Assembly: GCF_003573695.1 (NCBI RefSeq)
Contig: NC_039359.1
Span: forward strand, 91,855,385-91,919,384
Source of the DNA: Papaver somniferum
Taxonomy: Eukaryota > Streptophyta > Magnoliopsida > Ranunculales > Papaveraceae
Length of the DNA: 64,000 nt
Reading direction: 5' to 3'
Shown: positions 22,265-33,422 of the stretch, piece after piece
Position numbering within the stretch: the first letter of the stretch is position 1
Layout: each line of letters starts with the position of its first letter
The notes under the pieces: generated by a model
What the model was told of the DNA's origin: nothing
Database searches by the model: none
Seen by the model: the letters and a program-made list of their open reading frames with translations, nothing else
Made by a program: the position numbers and the translations under genes

Positions 22265-23342
22265 CAATACTATGGTGATATGTATCACTCCCCCTTAGTC
22301 AATACTTCATCTCACATGAAAACCACTCCCCCTTACATAATGATCTGTAAACCATTTGTATTTGTAGTGTGAACTACACATTAATTCTCCCCCTTTTTGT
22401 CAATATAAATTGGTAAAGGTACGAAAACTAGTGGGATCATAATGAAATTCTCATAGAGATACTTCATGACTAAAAGAGAACATATAAACTTTGTTTCGAT
22501 GATTTCACATAGTTGAAACTTAATGTATTCATCAAGGAGTTTATAAAGTACAAGAAAACTCCTACAATATTCCACAACCGCACTCCCCACAAATATTTGG
22601 AAATTAAGCACAAGTTCAATTAAGAACTCCCCCCCATAAAATGTCATTCCCGAAAGAACAACAAGAGCGACCTTACTTTCACAAGAAAAGAAAGATTTCT
22701 TTGGACATTAACAAATCATATGAAACATGAATTTGTATCCAAAATACTCAATAAATTAACCACAAGAGAACCCATGATTAATTTAATCGTAAATGCTCAA
22801 TATAAGAGAACTTATGGAGCCACACGGTACTTTCACATAGAAGTGGATCAGGAAAAGACCAATACTGCAGAATATTTAAAGATTCATTCTATTTTTTATC
22901 AATATTTGCATAAAGACATATAATAGACTTAATCTTTGCAATCAAAAGTTCATCCTATTTTCATCAATATTTGCATAATGACATAATAGGCTTAACTTTT
23001 GACATGTATGGGACAGTCATAGTTCACGGACGCAAACACGCATATCTCATAACAAGTTGCAATATATAAAACCATAAATATTAATATTGCAAAATCATCT
23101 TCCAAATAAACTTTAGAATTTAAATAAATAAATATAAAAACATTGCAAGATGAAAATCGTTGGCAATAGCTATGTGTACTCACAACAATTGTTATTCCAA
23201 ACCCTAGTTATCCTTCTTAAAACACAAGAATAAATTTTCATAAGAAGTGTCATAGACATTAAGGCCTCTAAAAAATTCTTTATCGTCCCCGAACTCCTTG
23301 TCGTCAACAACCATAAGAACATAAGGTTCATGAAGAAACGAG
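22265..23342 (-). other. Family A array, 3' untranslated part of second internal region
   Basis: Continues from 8736 after the solo LTR (the CAATA copy is 22265-22269). It holds several antisense PPT-like blocks (ACTCCCCCTTA, TCTCCCCCTTTTTG, ACTCCCCCC) and one to two copies of a CATAAGTTCTC/TTGAGCAT repeat on the minus strand. A minus-strand hydrophobic mini-frame at 23118-22992 (LIFMVLYIATCYEICVF) matches one at 58138-58344. Confidence 0.6.
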
Positions 23343-23618
23343 TCAATTCCAACAAACATTCTTGGCTAATACCGAACCAGGGCCTTCTGAATTTCGAGAG
23401 TCCTCAAGACAATAGCGTTTTATCTGTTGTATCTCCTTTCTTGTTTCCTTCAACTCTTCAAGAACCCCAGAAAACTTTTGTAGGTTAGAAGGAACAACTT
23501 TTGGTTTCCTCGCATTCCTCCTTTTTCTTTTCAAAGTTGAAGGTACAAGAGATTTATCTTTTTTCTTCATGATTGATGGATTAACAATGATATTAACATC
23601 TTTTCTATCAGAAGACAT
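23343..23618 (-). pseudogene. Small basic ORF2 of family A (array copy)
   Basis: ATG at 23618. The protein has a basic, NLS-like cluster (LKRKRRNARKPK) and a C-terminal helix (VLEELKETRKEIQQIK) with coiled-coil spacing. The same protein is encoded at 57748-58017. In the array copy the last third has lost alignment through a frameshift after KRYC. It lies between gag and the 3' LTR. Function is unknown; with a basic N-terminal part and a coiled coil it could be nuclear or nucleic-acid binding, which is inference only. Confidence 0.55.
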
Positions 23619-24016
23619 AATGCTTGGATTCTCCATACCAGTATGAGATTGAGAAATGAATTCACAAATCAGACTCAACAAGCAATCTTGTGATAAAAAA
23701 GAGTTTTCAGAGAAGGAAAAAGGAATGTAGGGTTACAGAACCTTTATACGCTAAAAAGATTCACGTACGCACAATCACAACCCTAAAGAAGGAAAAAATG
23801 TCGATTTTAACCCTCTTTTATTGATCAAACAGATCAAAGTCCTTTCAATATCAATTATATATGAAAAGATGGAAGAATTCCAAATCGGTGAAAACAAAAC
23901 CAAAAGAGAAAAAACAACACAAAAAATATTTGTTCTCTTTTCCTAAAGCATGAAGTGTGCAAACTCTTATCTCTTTTTGAATCATGCACATGAGACAAGA
24001 TACACAACCAACACAT

Positions 24017-25282
24017 TTAAGTTGTTTTGGGGTGAACAATAATTTGTCCACCATAACCTTCTTGAATGGAATTCTTAGAACCCTGTTTCACAGACTGTTT
24101 AGACCGAATTCTTTTCTCTAGTGGTCTAATTTTTTCTTTAGAAATTAAGTTCTTCGGAGAAGAGATGAGATTACATACCTCAGACGACTTCTGAACAAGT
24201 TTGAGCTTGTTTGCTAATCGATTCGCTCTTCGTTGAATTTTGTTGACATATCTTATCTTATGTTTGTACTTGAAACATTTGGAGAGTTTACGACCCTTGA
24301 GAGTACAATAAGAACATGTCAATATGAAGGATGGTTCAGACATCATAGTTGTGCAGGCTGCTAGACAAACGGTAAAACCTGAAAAAATAGAAATAGAATT
24401 TCCAGTAGAGAAAGAGAAATCCATTCTATCCTCCAAAGTGGTTGAAGTTTCTCCCGGAAGAACATTGAGGTTAATATACATATTGCTACAATTATCAAAA
24501 TCAACATTTTCACAGAAGAGTGCAACACTTGCTTTTTCGTCTTCATTAAAATCATAGTGATCAGACATTTCATCAAGAGTTGCAGCAAGACCTTTGTTTC
24601 CAGTGTATTTTTTACGATTCGGACAGTCATTTATAAAATGACTAAAACCTTTACACTTGAAGCACTGTGGCATATCCTCGTCAGCAGTATCGTCGGTATC
24701 CCTGTTTTTAGGAGGAACACGATTATGAGGTTTAACTGATGACTTAGGTTTATCTCTAGTGAACCGTTTACTTCTCTTCAAAAGAAGATCTCTAAACTTT
24801 CTTGTGATTAAAGAGACTGACTTGTCAAGATCTTCATGTGATGAATCAGCCTCAGAAGGATCATCTTCATAGATGCCAACATTTTTACTTTTATCAAGTA
24901 ATTTAGTGTTCTTTTGTGCTTTAAAAATAATATCCTTTCCATATTTGGATATATGCTCATGATCAAAGATCTTTAACTTCCCAACGAGGGTATTTATGGA
25001 AAGCGCATCAAGGTTATTTCCTTATATGATGGCATGTTTCTAAGAATCTTATCTAGATGGCAATGATCTGAGAATTTTCATCACAATGTCCTTTTCAGGA
25101 ATAGTCTTACCCAATGCAAAAGATGCATTAACAATTTCAGACACTTTGTGATTAAACTCATTAAATGAATCTTCATTTGCCATACGAAGGTTTTCCCAAT
25201 CAGAATTTAGGTTTTGAAGCCTAGTTTTTTTTTTCTGCAGGTATTCCCTTCAAATACAGTTTCTAAGATATCCCACACATCC
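24017..25282 (-). pseudogene. Family A gag, C-terminal part with two zinc knuckles (array copy)
   Basis: The open part (24781-24017) carries a first zinc knuckle CFKCKGFSHFINDC (CX2CX4HX4C, intact) and a second at CSYCTLKGRKLSKC in which the metal-binding His is Arg. Upstream, 25282-24782 is homologous to the gag middle region of the 47970 copy but broken. Element C separates it from the N-terminal part (29005-28699). Gag would form the particle and bind the RNA. The frame ends at 24017 with the same GGQI(I/V)VH-type C-terminus as the other copy. Confidence 0.8.
25278..25282. repeat. Presumed target-site duplication of element C (left, CATCC)
   Basis: CATCC before the LTR start and CATTT after its end (28699-28703). 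The undisturbed family sequence suggests CATCT, so each copy would carry one change. Support is moderate. Confidence 0.5.
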
Positions 25283-25866
25283 TGATACAGGAGTATCTTA
25301 GAAACATTTGAGCCATACTATGGCTAGAGAGTGTCTAGAAGATACTAGATGTTGGTCGACTAGTTTGTTTGATCAACAAGACTTGAGGTTTCCTTACTTA
25401 GATTAGGATTCCTAGTTTAGATGAGTTCTAAAACACATAGCTTTTGAGGCTTCCTAACTTAGATGGGATTCCTAGTTTATATGAGTTCTAAAACTCGTAG
25501 CTTTATTTTCTTTTACAATAAATTTTCACTTATATAAAAGGGAGAGACTTGTAGGCAATAAAGGTAGAGAAATCTCCGAGAGAAGAACCCATTGAAGGTT
25601 TGTAAAAGAGTATTTTTCTTTCAAGAAATAAAGAAGAAGAAGTTAGAAGGTGGAGAGAAAAACGAGAGAGAGTGCAGACATAGTTTTAGGTTTGTAATAG
25701 AGTTTTTCTTTCACAGTTTAAAGAAGAAGAAGTTAAGTAATAGAAGAAGAAGCAGTTAGCAGCAACAATTGTGTTTACTTTATGTTATTATTATTTTCTT
25801 TGTGTTCTCTTAATCACTTCTACGAAGCAGCACTGACTATAGGTACCCTTGATCGATTACATATCA
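25283..25866 (+). repeat. 5' LTR of element C (584 bases)
   Basis: TGATACAGGA to CATATCA, with TATATAAAAG at 25531-25540. It contains a roughly 60-base internal duplication around TTCCTAGTTTAGATGAGTTCTAAAAC. Confidence 0.9.
25531..25540 (+). promoter_or_regulatory. TATA box of element C LTR
   Basis: TATATAAAAG, repeated at 28358-28367 in the 3' LTR. Confidence 0.65.
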
Positions 25867-25868
25867 AG

Positions 25869-25880
25869 TGGTATCAGAGC
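25869..25880 (+). other. Primer-binding site of element C
   Basis: TGGTATCAGAGC, initiator tRNA-Met type, two bases after the LTR. Confidence 0.95.
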
Positions 25881-26005
25881 CACGTTCTGACTTCTAGGGT
25901 TAGATGTGGTGCATGGACTCAACACGAATTCAGTGTACGCGATCACGGGAAGATACTGTTGTTCTACTAGACACAAGGAAATCTAGAGGAAGTATTAGAA
26001 TTAAG

Positions 26006-28003
26006 ATGGGAAGTGAAGAAGGCGAGAAGAAACTAACATATGGGGACAAGTTTTCTAAACTCGAACTTAAGATACAAAATTTAATAGATACCTTAGCTGC
26101 GTTCATGAAAGCAAGTGTTGTCAACCGAAAACCTAAGCGTAGAAAAGAAGAATTAAAGGGAGATGATGAATTCATCCGTGAAGAACTGAACTATGTTGAA
26201 GAGACGAAATACGATGACTTTGCGAGTGAAGACAAAGTCATAGTTGATTGGGACTTAACACCAGTCTTTGACTGTGGTCCAGAAGTTGAAGATGAAGACA
26301 ACTATCCAGAAGTTGAATACGGAGTTGTTCTTACATCTGATGCTATCGATACCCTTATCATGGAAGAAAAGGAAGTCGTAAACTCTTATAAAGAAGAGTT
26401 TTGTCCTGAATAAGTCTGTAGAGAACTTTGCGATGTTTTTTCAGAAGTTGAAGACAAAGTTACCTCTGTTGGTATTAATCCTTTTATCAAGGAAGACAGT
26501 TACGTGGGAGAAGAAGATGAAATTTTCTTTCAATCAGGTTGTATCGACCATGATACACAAGAACATACAGAAATCGTAAGTACCCATATTAACCAAACTC
26601 ACTCAGTTTATGAGAATCAAGCTACACATCCGGTAGATGATTTTAGTTTGAAATCTCAAGCTCGATATACAATACAAGGTTTATGTACTGTTGACAATCT
26701 TAGTTTAAGAACAGACTATCACAAGGAAGTTGGTAGAAAAAATTACAGAAGTAAGATTCATGGGAGAATTTTACTTAACACCAGGAGAAGTACGTTGATG
26801 GGGGAGTTAACAAACTATTGTTCAACTATTCCATCAATATATTACGAAAGTGGCAGTTATGGAACTCAAGTTTCATATATGGCAGAAAGTATTAGTTTGA
26901 ATTCAGACTGGTACAAGAGGAAATTTTATCACAAGGAAACTTGTGCTGAAAATTATGCAAGTAGGATTCGAGGGCAAAATCTCTTGAACCATAAGAGGAA
27001 TGCAATGGCAGAAGACTTGGTAGAAAAATTCAGAAACAATGTCACATCCTATCATGACATTGGTGCTTACGTGGAGGATACCCTCGTGCAGTTGCCCACA
27101 ACAAAATGTAGACGATGGACTACTGAACATCTAACACCTGCCATTGTTGCATTGGTGCTACGTTTACCAAGTCAGAGAGATGGTTCACAATATGGAGGTT
27201 CACGGCATGGAGATTGTTTAGCGTTAACAAATTCGCCGCATACAGTTCTGCCAGTTTTTATTAGTGTTCCTAGAATTGTTTGTGCTACTGTTAAGGCATC
27301 GTATTATGATGCTCAAAGAAGTATGCATGACATTAGTCTTGTTATCATGATGCTGCATGCTTTTATTGTTTCTTTGGTCGTGCCTTACCAAGAAACGATA
27401 ATAATTGAATGTTATGACTGTAAGGAAAATGGTATGAAAAGCCAAGGAAGTTTTACTCATAGAATCGACGGCATAGGAATCTTTAAGGATGTTCAGAAGC
27501 AAACAAATGAGGTGAATAATTATGAGCAAAGTTATGGAGGGCATCTCCATATCACTTCAGTTGATCAATCTTGTGAGAAACTGAGTGGTGAAGTTGTTAG
27601 AAAAACACCAAAGAAGAACGTATTGGCAGAACGAAGGATGAAGAGGATGGTCAGTCCTTCGACAATAATAAAGTGCGGCGCTAATAGGCTGGTTCAGATG
27701 ATTGTTCTGAATGCAACTACTGGTATAATGAATGTGCAGTATGCAAGCACAACAATTACTAAGCCAACGTGTCAGAAAGGAAAAGAAAGGAGAATTTGGT
27801 TGGTTGCTTGGAAGAATTCAATGGAGAGGTTATTTCCTGAAACAGAATATGGTGACCAGAGATTAATATGTTCAGATTTTAAAGACGAGAAGAAGGAGTC
27901 GATGCTTAATGTTGGTGTAACTAAGCTGAGTACTAGAAGCGAAGACTTGGGTTTTGTTTATGACCGCGGTAAGTCAGCTGGAGGTTACGCAAGGATATTA
28001 TAG
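26006..28003 (+). pseudogene. Long unrecognised ORF of element C with one in-frame stop
   Basis: From ATG 26006 (MGSEEGEKKLTYGDKFSKLE) the frame runs about 665 codons to 28003, broken only by TAA at 26411-26413. The first 135 residues are charged, with a helix and a basic patch (NRKPKRRKEE) followed by an acidic stretch. The larger part contains a repeated module, HKE..(K/E)NY.S(K/R)I.G..LLN..R, at about 26720-26805 and 26928-27015. A hydrophobic segment (LVIMMLHAFIVSLVV) follows and the C-terminus reads DRGKSAGGYARIL. I recognise no domain. It is not gag, protease, integrase or RT, and could be a captured host sequence or an element-specific protein. Confidence 0.6.
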
Positions 28004-28108
28004 AATGAGCTCGAGATGACTGAGCTAGAAATTAAATTTTAATCTGCGGAACATAGAAGGTAATGGGTTTTTAACCTAAGTAAAGCAAGAAGGCTCAACA
28101 GGGAACAT

Positions 28109-28120
28109 GGGGGGGGGGGG
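28109..28120. repeat. Homopolymer of 12 G
   Basis: Twelve consecutive G just upstream of the element C PPT. Such runs are prone to length error and this one may have grown from a PPT-like tract. Confidence 0.9.
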
Positions 28121-28187
28121 TGTGATTTTTCTCATCTTTTGTTTAGAGCTTACACAAGAGTTTCATCTTCCTAAAATGGGGGAGCCA

Positions 28188-28698
28188 TGATACAGGAGTA
28201 TCTTAGCAACATTTAAGACATAGTATGGCTAGAGAGTGTCTAGAAGATAGAGTTCTAAAACTCATAGATTTTGAGGTTTCCTAACTTAGATGGGATTCCT
28301 AGTTTAGATGAGTTATAAAACTCATAGCTTTATTTTCTTTTACAACAAGTTTTCACTTATATAAAAGGGAGAAGACTTGTAGGAAAGAAAGGTAGAGAAA
28401 ATCTCCGAGAGAATAACCCATTGAAGGTTTGTAAAAGAGTATTTTTCTTTCAAGCAATAAAGAACAAGAAGTTAGCAGGTGGAGAGAAAAACGAGAGAGA
28501 GTGCAGCCATAGTTTTAGGTTTGTAATAGAGTTTTTCTTTCACAATTTAAAGAAGAAGAAGTTAAGTAATAGAAGAAGAAGCAATTAGCAGCAACAATTG
28601 TGTTATTTACTTTCTTTTATTATTCTTTTCTTTGTGTTCTCTTAATCACTTTTACAAAGCAGCACTGACTCTAGGTACCCTTGATCGATTACATATCA
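28188..28698 (+). repeat. 3' LTR of element C (511 bases)
   Basis: Same ends as the 5' LTR, with a deletion after GTCTAGAAGATA relative to it. Confidence 0.9.
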
Positions 28699-29005
28699 CA
28701 TTTTTAGACCGAGTGCACGTAGTCACATGGTGCTGAAGATCTAGGGTAATGGCATGGATGGTTGCACTCAATCCGTCAGAATTTTCCTTTGCAATAAGAA
28801 TCTCGACAGCATCATAATCACCAATATCCTTTGGAACAGTTACATCTCATACTGTAACAGCCGGAGGATAATAGCCATTAACAACATAAACCCATGATTG
28901 AAAATCACACGCTTGAAGAAAGGCACGCATATCAATTGTCCACCATAAGTAATTCGAGCCATCGAAGACTTGCGGTACGTTTATAGAGATGACACTTTTT
29001 TTCAT
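28699..29005 (-). pseudogene. Family A gag, N-terminal fragment (array, second internal region)
   Basis: ATG at 29005, with the UBN2/DUF4219-like opening INVPQVFDGSNYLWW. A TGA interrupts it near 28848 and element C cuts it at 28698. It is the same protein as 44451-44128 and 50481-50792. Confidence 0.65.
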
Positions 29006-29057
29006 AGAATCAGATCGCTACAAACACAAACTTCTAAGGTCTTAAACGTGTTTGCCT

Positions 29058-29069
29058 GCTCTGATACCA
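29058..29069 (-). other. Primer-binding site, middle LTR of the family A array
   Basis: TGGTATCAGAGC on the minus strand, two bases from the LTR end at 29072. It makes the middle LTR a 5' LTR for the second internal region. Confidence 0.95.
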
Positions 29070-30845
29070 ATTGAAAAATCGGGGGTCTAACAACCACATC
29101 CAATATTTTGCTTAGGAATCTGTATTGAGTAACTCCAATATACTTTCAAGAGAATCAACTAGACTGTCAGACTCAATCTTAAGAAGAGTATATCAAAGAG
29201 TTATATCAAAGAGTTATATCTCTATTTCTCAATTCAATCCATAATTAAACAAATAGGAATTTGTGAGCCCAATTGAATATAAGAAATAACTTGGACGGTA
29301 TCTAAAACCAATATCCAAGTGTCAATCAATTTAATTAACAACCAAAGGTTGGATACACAATTGATTGAACTTAGGAACAATATGTGATGTTTCAATTATA
29401 TAGAGAATATAATGCGGAAAATAAATAACACAGACACCAGAAGTTTTGTTAACGAGGAAACCGCAAATGCAGAAAAACCTCAGGACCTAGTCCAGATTTG
29501 AACACCACACTGTATTAAGACGCTACAGATACTAACCTCCTCCAAGTTAACTTCAGACTGGAATGTAGTTGAGCCCTAACCAATCTCACACTGATCAAGG
29601 TACAGTTGCGTTCCTTATGCCTCTAGAACTACTTCGAATTCTGCGCACTTGATTCCCTTAGCTGATCTCACCCACAACTAAGAGTTACTACGACCCAAAG
29701 TCGAAGACTTGATAAACCAATCTGTCTCACAAAAAAAAGTCTATTTAATAGATAAATCTGTCTCCCACAGATATACCTACAAGTTTTGTTCCGTCTTTTG
29801 ATAAATCAAGATGAACAGGAACCAATTGATATACCAGACTTATATTCCCGAAAAACAGCCTAGAAATATCAATCACCTCACAATAATCTTAATTGTATGG
29901 TAGAGAAACAAGATATTGTGGAATCACAAATGATGAGACGAACATGTTTGTGACTACTTTTTATCATTTCTGTCAGAGATTAAATCTCGAGAAATCTTAG
30001 AGAAGTTAGTACTCAACCACGACAGAAAACATCAAGATAAGAATACGCAACTACAGAGGAAATAGTCGGGCATGGCTTCACAAACCCAATGAAGTCTTCA
30101 AGTCGTTAACCTACAGTGTTTTGGAAAAACCTAAGGTTAAAGGAGAATCGACTCTAGTCGCAACTAGTAGGGATTAGGTTTCGCAGTTTCTAGAGTTCTC
30201 CTTTATATATTCTTCAAATCAAGGTTTGCAATCAATGTTACCTTGTTAACAAAGCATTCAATATTCACCGTTAAATGAAAACCTGATTAGACTCAAGTTA
30301 ATATCTTACAAACGTTATATCGAACTTAGCTTGTTACACACAAATGAAAAGTGACCTTATTTAGATATGAGTAACCGTACCTAAAATTGTGCACCTTTGT
30401 TGGCTCAACAATAGTTAACCGAAGTTAGCCATATGAACACTTTCATATCAACCTTATTCACCTTAACCACAACTAGTTCAAATGACTCAAATGAAACTAT
30501 TTATAGAGCTGTTCAATTGTTTATATTCTCATAGAAGTATACAAGACACTATTGAAGCAAAATCAATTTTGATTCACTCGAATGAATTCATGAACATTAT
30601 AGTCGTTGTTTGCATGAGATTGCATTCCTTATTATATAAACGTATTATTTCATGAACAAACAAATTTTAGAACATAACCCACTCAAGTATGAAAACGGGT
30701 ACGCATACATAAGTAGCCGGACATCGACTGTGTTCACCAGTATGCAAACGAGTACGCATATTGTCGTACACTTCCAAGCTTCGGCTGAATCCAGTACGTG
30801 TACAGGTACGCATACTATAGTACACGGACTTCAACTGTATAGGTA

Positions 30846-30850
30846 CGCAT
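30846..30850. repeat. Target-site duplication CGCAT (left) of element D
   Basis: CGCAT also at 42333-42337. The unoccupied sites in sister LTRs are at 7700-7704 and 46299-46303. D landed inside the GTACGCATAC microrepeat cluster. Confidence 0.95.
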
Positions 30851-32319
30851 TGATAGACACATTTTTGTGTCTAATTTGTCCTCAATGTCTGTATTGTTGG
30901 AACTCTATTTTTGTACTAATATTGTGTTTTTATGTATTTTTAGGAAATAAAAATTTTTGGAAAATTCGGCTCGAAAAGTTTTTGGCACCCGGAGGACAAG
31001 TGTTATTCAGACTCTTGCTTTTGGATAAGGGGTAACCTAATTACTAAGGGGCACCCCCAGGTCACCCCCAAGGCAGCTGCTATTCGCACCCCTACTCTGG
31101 GTAGGGGGCATTCCTTCTCAAATTCGAATTATGAAAATTTGCGGAAAGAACCATGCACGCAGCAGATTTGGGTTTTGATTTGTGGACGATTTTTAAAGAG
31201 ATTCAATCGTTGAATTCTCTTGGGCTAGGCATGTTAAGGCTAAACAGGGTCTGCAAGGGCATTTGGATCGATCATATTGGGCTAGAATAGACAGACAAAG
31301 TCGAACATGGAAGAGAGATATTTTGGAAACAGAGAGAATATCGAGTTGTGTTTTTGGAAGATACTCGAGTAAAGAGGGAAGATATTGTACCTAGGAGGAT
31401 ATATATCGATCCTAGAAGATTGAATAACAAAATATCTGTTATTAATGCGTAAACAAAGTCCACAGGGAAAGAAATTTCGGACGTAGCCGTGAAGAATAAA
31501 AGAAGATATTGGGAGATATTCCGTGAGATTTGGTGGGGTTGTTACGTATAAATAAGCTTCCTTTGAGTCAGAGAAAGTTTTATCAAGAGTTTGGAGAGAT
31601 TTGGGACGCAGCATGAGCAAAGAAGAAGAACCAGCAGCAATGTCCACGTGCTGCTGTTGAAGAGGAAGAAGAAGCTGAAGAACACGAAGAACGGACCAGC
31701 CAGGTCTGTCGTTTTTCAGCAGCGTCAACAGCACAGCGGCAGTGTCGCTATTTACAGCGCTGAGGTGGTATCGTTTGTTTGCTACACATCAATTTTGTTT
31801 TATACAGCGAACTGTAACGCTTATAACTGTTGCGAATCCCTGTTTTAGCATTTTCTCATCTTTTAATCAACTTTTTGAGCTATAAAAATGTATTTTGAGA
31901 ACATGATTAATATGAGTAGCTAAATCCCAACACTGGGATGATGGAGGAAGCCGTTCTTTACGCATACAATAATTATATTTAATTCTTTTTTGACTACTTG
32001 CACTTTTATAAATTGTTTTATGATTTTTCTTAATTGGTTGTGATATCGTATGATGATGTATGCTTGGTCTTAGTGCTTTTGATGCGTCATGCTAGTGATA
32101 TACAATAAATCTTCTAAAAATCTACTTTGGAAAGAATAAGAGTCGATATCATTTGAGCTATAATTGTTTGGAATAAATATGAATTGTGTGAATGATTAAT
32201 GGTGGAATCCTGAGTCCTAGTGTCTCTTGATCCTGTGACAAATATTGTGTATATTTATTTTATAAATCTTTTCAAGTCCGAGCAACGAACTCTTATTTAC
32301 CGCACGAAATACTACAACA
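30851..32319 (+). repeat. LTR1 (5' LTR) of element D
   Basis: 1469 bases, TGATAGACAC to ACTACAACA. Its 5' half has diagnostic differences from the other two (for example AATGTCTGTATT, GAAAAGTTTTTGGCACC). Its 3' half matches LTR2 at substitutions. Confidence 0.95.
31547..31554 (+). promoter_or_regulatory. TATA box of element D LTR1
   Basis: TATAAATA. Same position at 36536-36543 and 41554-41561. Confidence 0.7.
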
Positions 32320-32322
32320 AAA

Positions 32323-32339
32323 TGGCGCCGCCGATGCGG
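32323..32339 (+). other. Primer-binding site of element D, unit 1
   Basis: TGGCGCCGCCGATGCGG, resembling the TGGCGCC-type PBS of Athila/Tat elements. Unit 2 has the same site at 37319-37335. Confidence 0.8.
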
Positions 32340-33422
32340 ACTTGTATATAGATTTATTTTTAGGTTTATTTATTTTGTATTTATTTTTATTTCTTTATTA
32401 TTTGTTCTTTTTACTTTGTCTTTTTGTCTTTATTTTGCAGGTTCAAAGTGAAAACTAAGGACTTGGAGAGGAAAAAGCTTAAAGCGAAAAGCGAAAAGAG
32501 AAGAAAACAGGACAATTTTAGGATTTAATTTTTAATTTTTTTTAGAGTGTGTGAGGAAAACTGTAATTTTATTTTTCTTTAAACACTTGGACTTTAAACT
32601 TGGACTTTAAACTTGGACTTTATTTATTTATTTTATTTTATTATTTTTTTTTAAACCTTACGGAAGGGTTATTATTAAAATATATATATATATATATATA
32701 TATTAAATTGTGTGCAGAGAAGGAGGGTGATTATAATATCACCTCGGCCCCTCGTGTTCGTACACGGCATAAGAGTCATGGCCCGAGTCGACGACAACGG
32801 TTCATCCCCCGTCTGGTACGGGAGGTAAGTCCAATCGAAACACTCGCGAATCCCCTGCAAGCGAGTTACTGTATGCCTTAAGGTGATAATTGTTTGAGGA
32901 CGAACCGGACTGTCTTTATTTTCCTAGTAAAGGGAAAGGACGGGCCTAAACAAGATAAGGGTTCGGATTTCATCACCGTTCCCTTCTTGCCCGTTTTAGG
33001 AAAACAAAACCTAACGCGAACCCAAGCTTTAAAGTCTGATTAGAAAGAGACCTATAGGGTATCGATCTTGTTAGGAAAAATTTTCGAAGGATATTGGTTA
33101 CCTTTTAAGCAACTTCAAAGTTCATGGTGACTTCTGGGAGTTGAAACAAGCCGCCTTGTAACGCCGGTGAGGCCTTGGGTATCAAAGCTCCATTGAGCTT
33201 CCCTCGCTTCAGTTTCATCTCACATTAGCTCGGATTGATCCAGAGGGGTTTCTCAAACTGTAACGAATTCCCCTTCAAGAGATAGAAGCTGGTCTAGAAA
33301 CAATCTAAGTGGAGCCATCATGCTTTTTGTTTGCTATAAATCTTTAGGTTTGCTTTGGTGGAGTCGAGTCGGCCTTGTTTGTGATTGTATAGAATCCCTC
33401 TGTAGTTTATATTTCTTCGGTG
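32340..33422 (+). other. Element D leader, unit 1
   Basis: A 1.1-kb non-coding leader with a pyrimidine-rich tract and TTTTGCAG (acceptor-like) at about 32434-32441, a (TA)n run at about 32680-32703, and a perfect donor-like AGGTAAGT near 32824. Unit 2 repeats these. Confidence 0.6.

Larger units (their letters stand above)
25283..28698 (+). mobile_element. Element C: 3.4-kb copia-type element with a foreign ORF, no pol
   Basis: LTRs at 25283-25866 and 28188-28698 (TGATACAGGA to CATATCA), PBS TGGTATCAGAGC at 25869-25880, PPT AAAATGGGGGAGCCA at 28173-28187. The interior is one reading frame with a single stop and no recognisable retrotransposon domain. It is inserted in the gag region of the family A array, in antisense to it. 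The right LTR lacks about 80 bases present in the left. It must be mobilised by another copia-type element. Confidence 0.9.

Noticed and set aside
25904..26005. Upstream ATG for the element C ORF
   Set aside because: The first 34 codons overlap leader sequence just after the PBS and look non-coding; the ATG at 26006 opens the charged protein.
28109..28120. Poly-G as a quadruplex or regulatory element
   Set aside because: A single uninterrupted run next to a PPT, better explained by slippage or sequencing length error.
31282..31734. 150-codon minus-strand ORF repeated three times in D (also 36271-36723, 41289-41741)
   Set aside because: It lies inside the LTR, antisense to the element, and recurs only because LTRs are identical. 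The plus-strand 85-codon frame there has the same problem.
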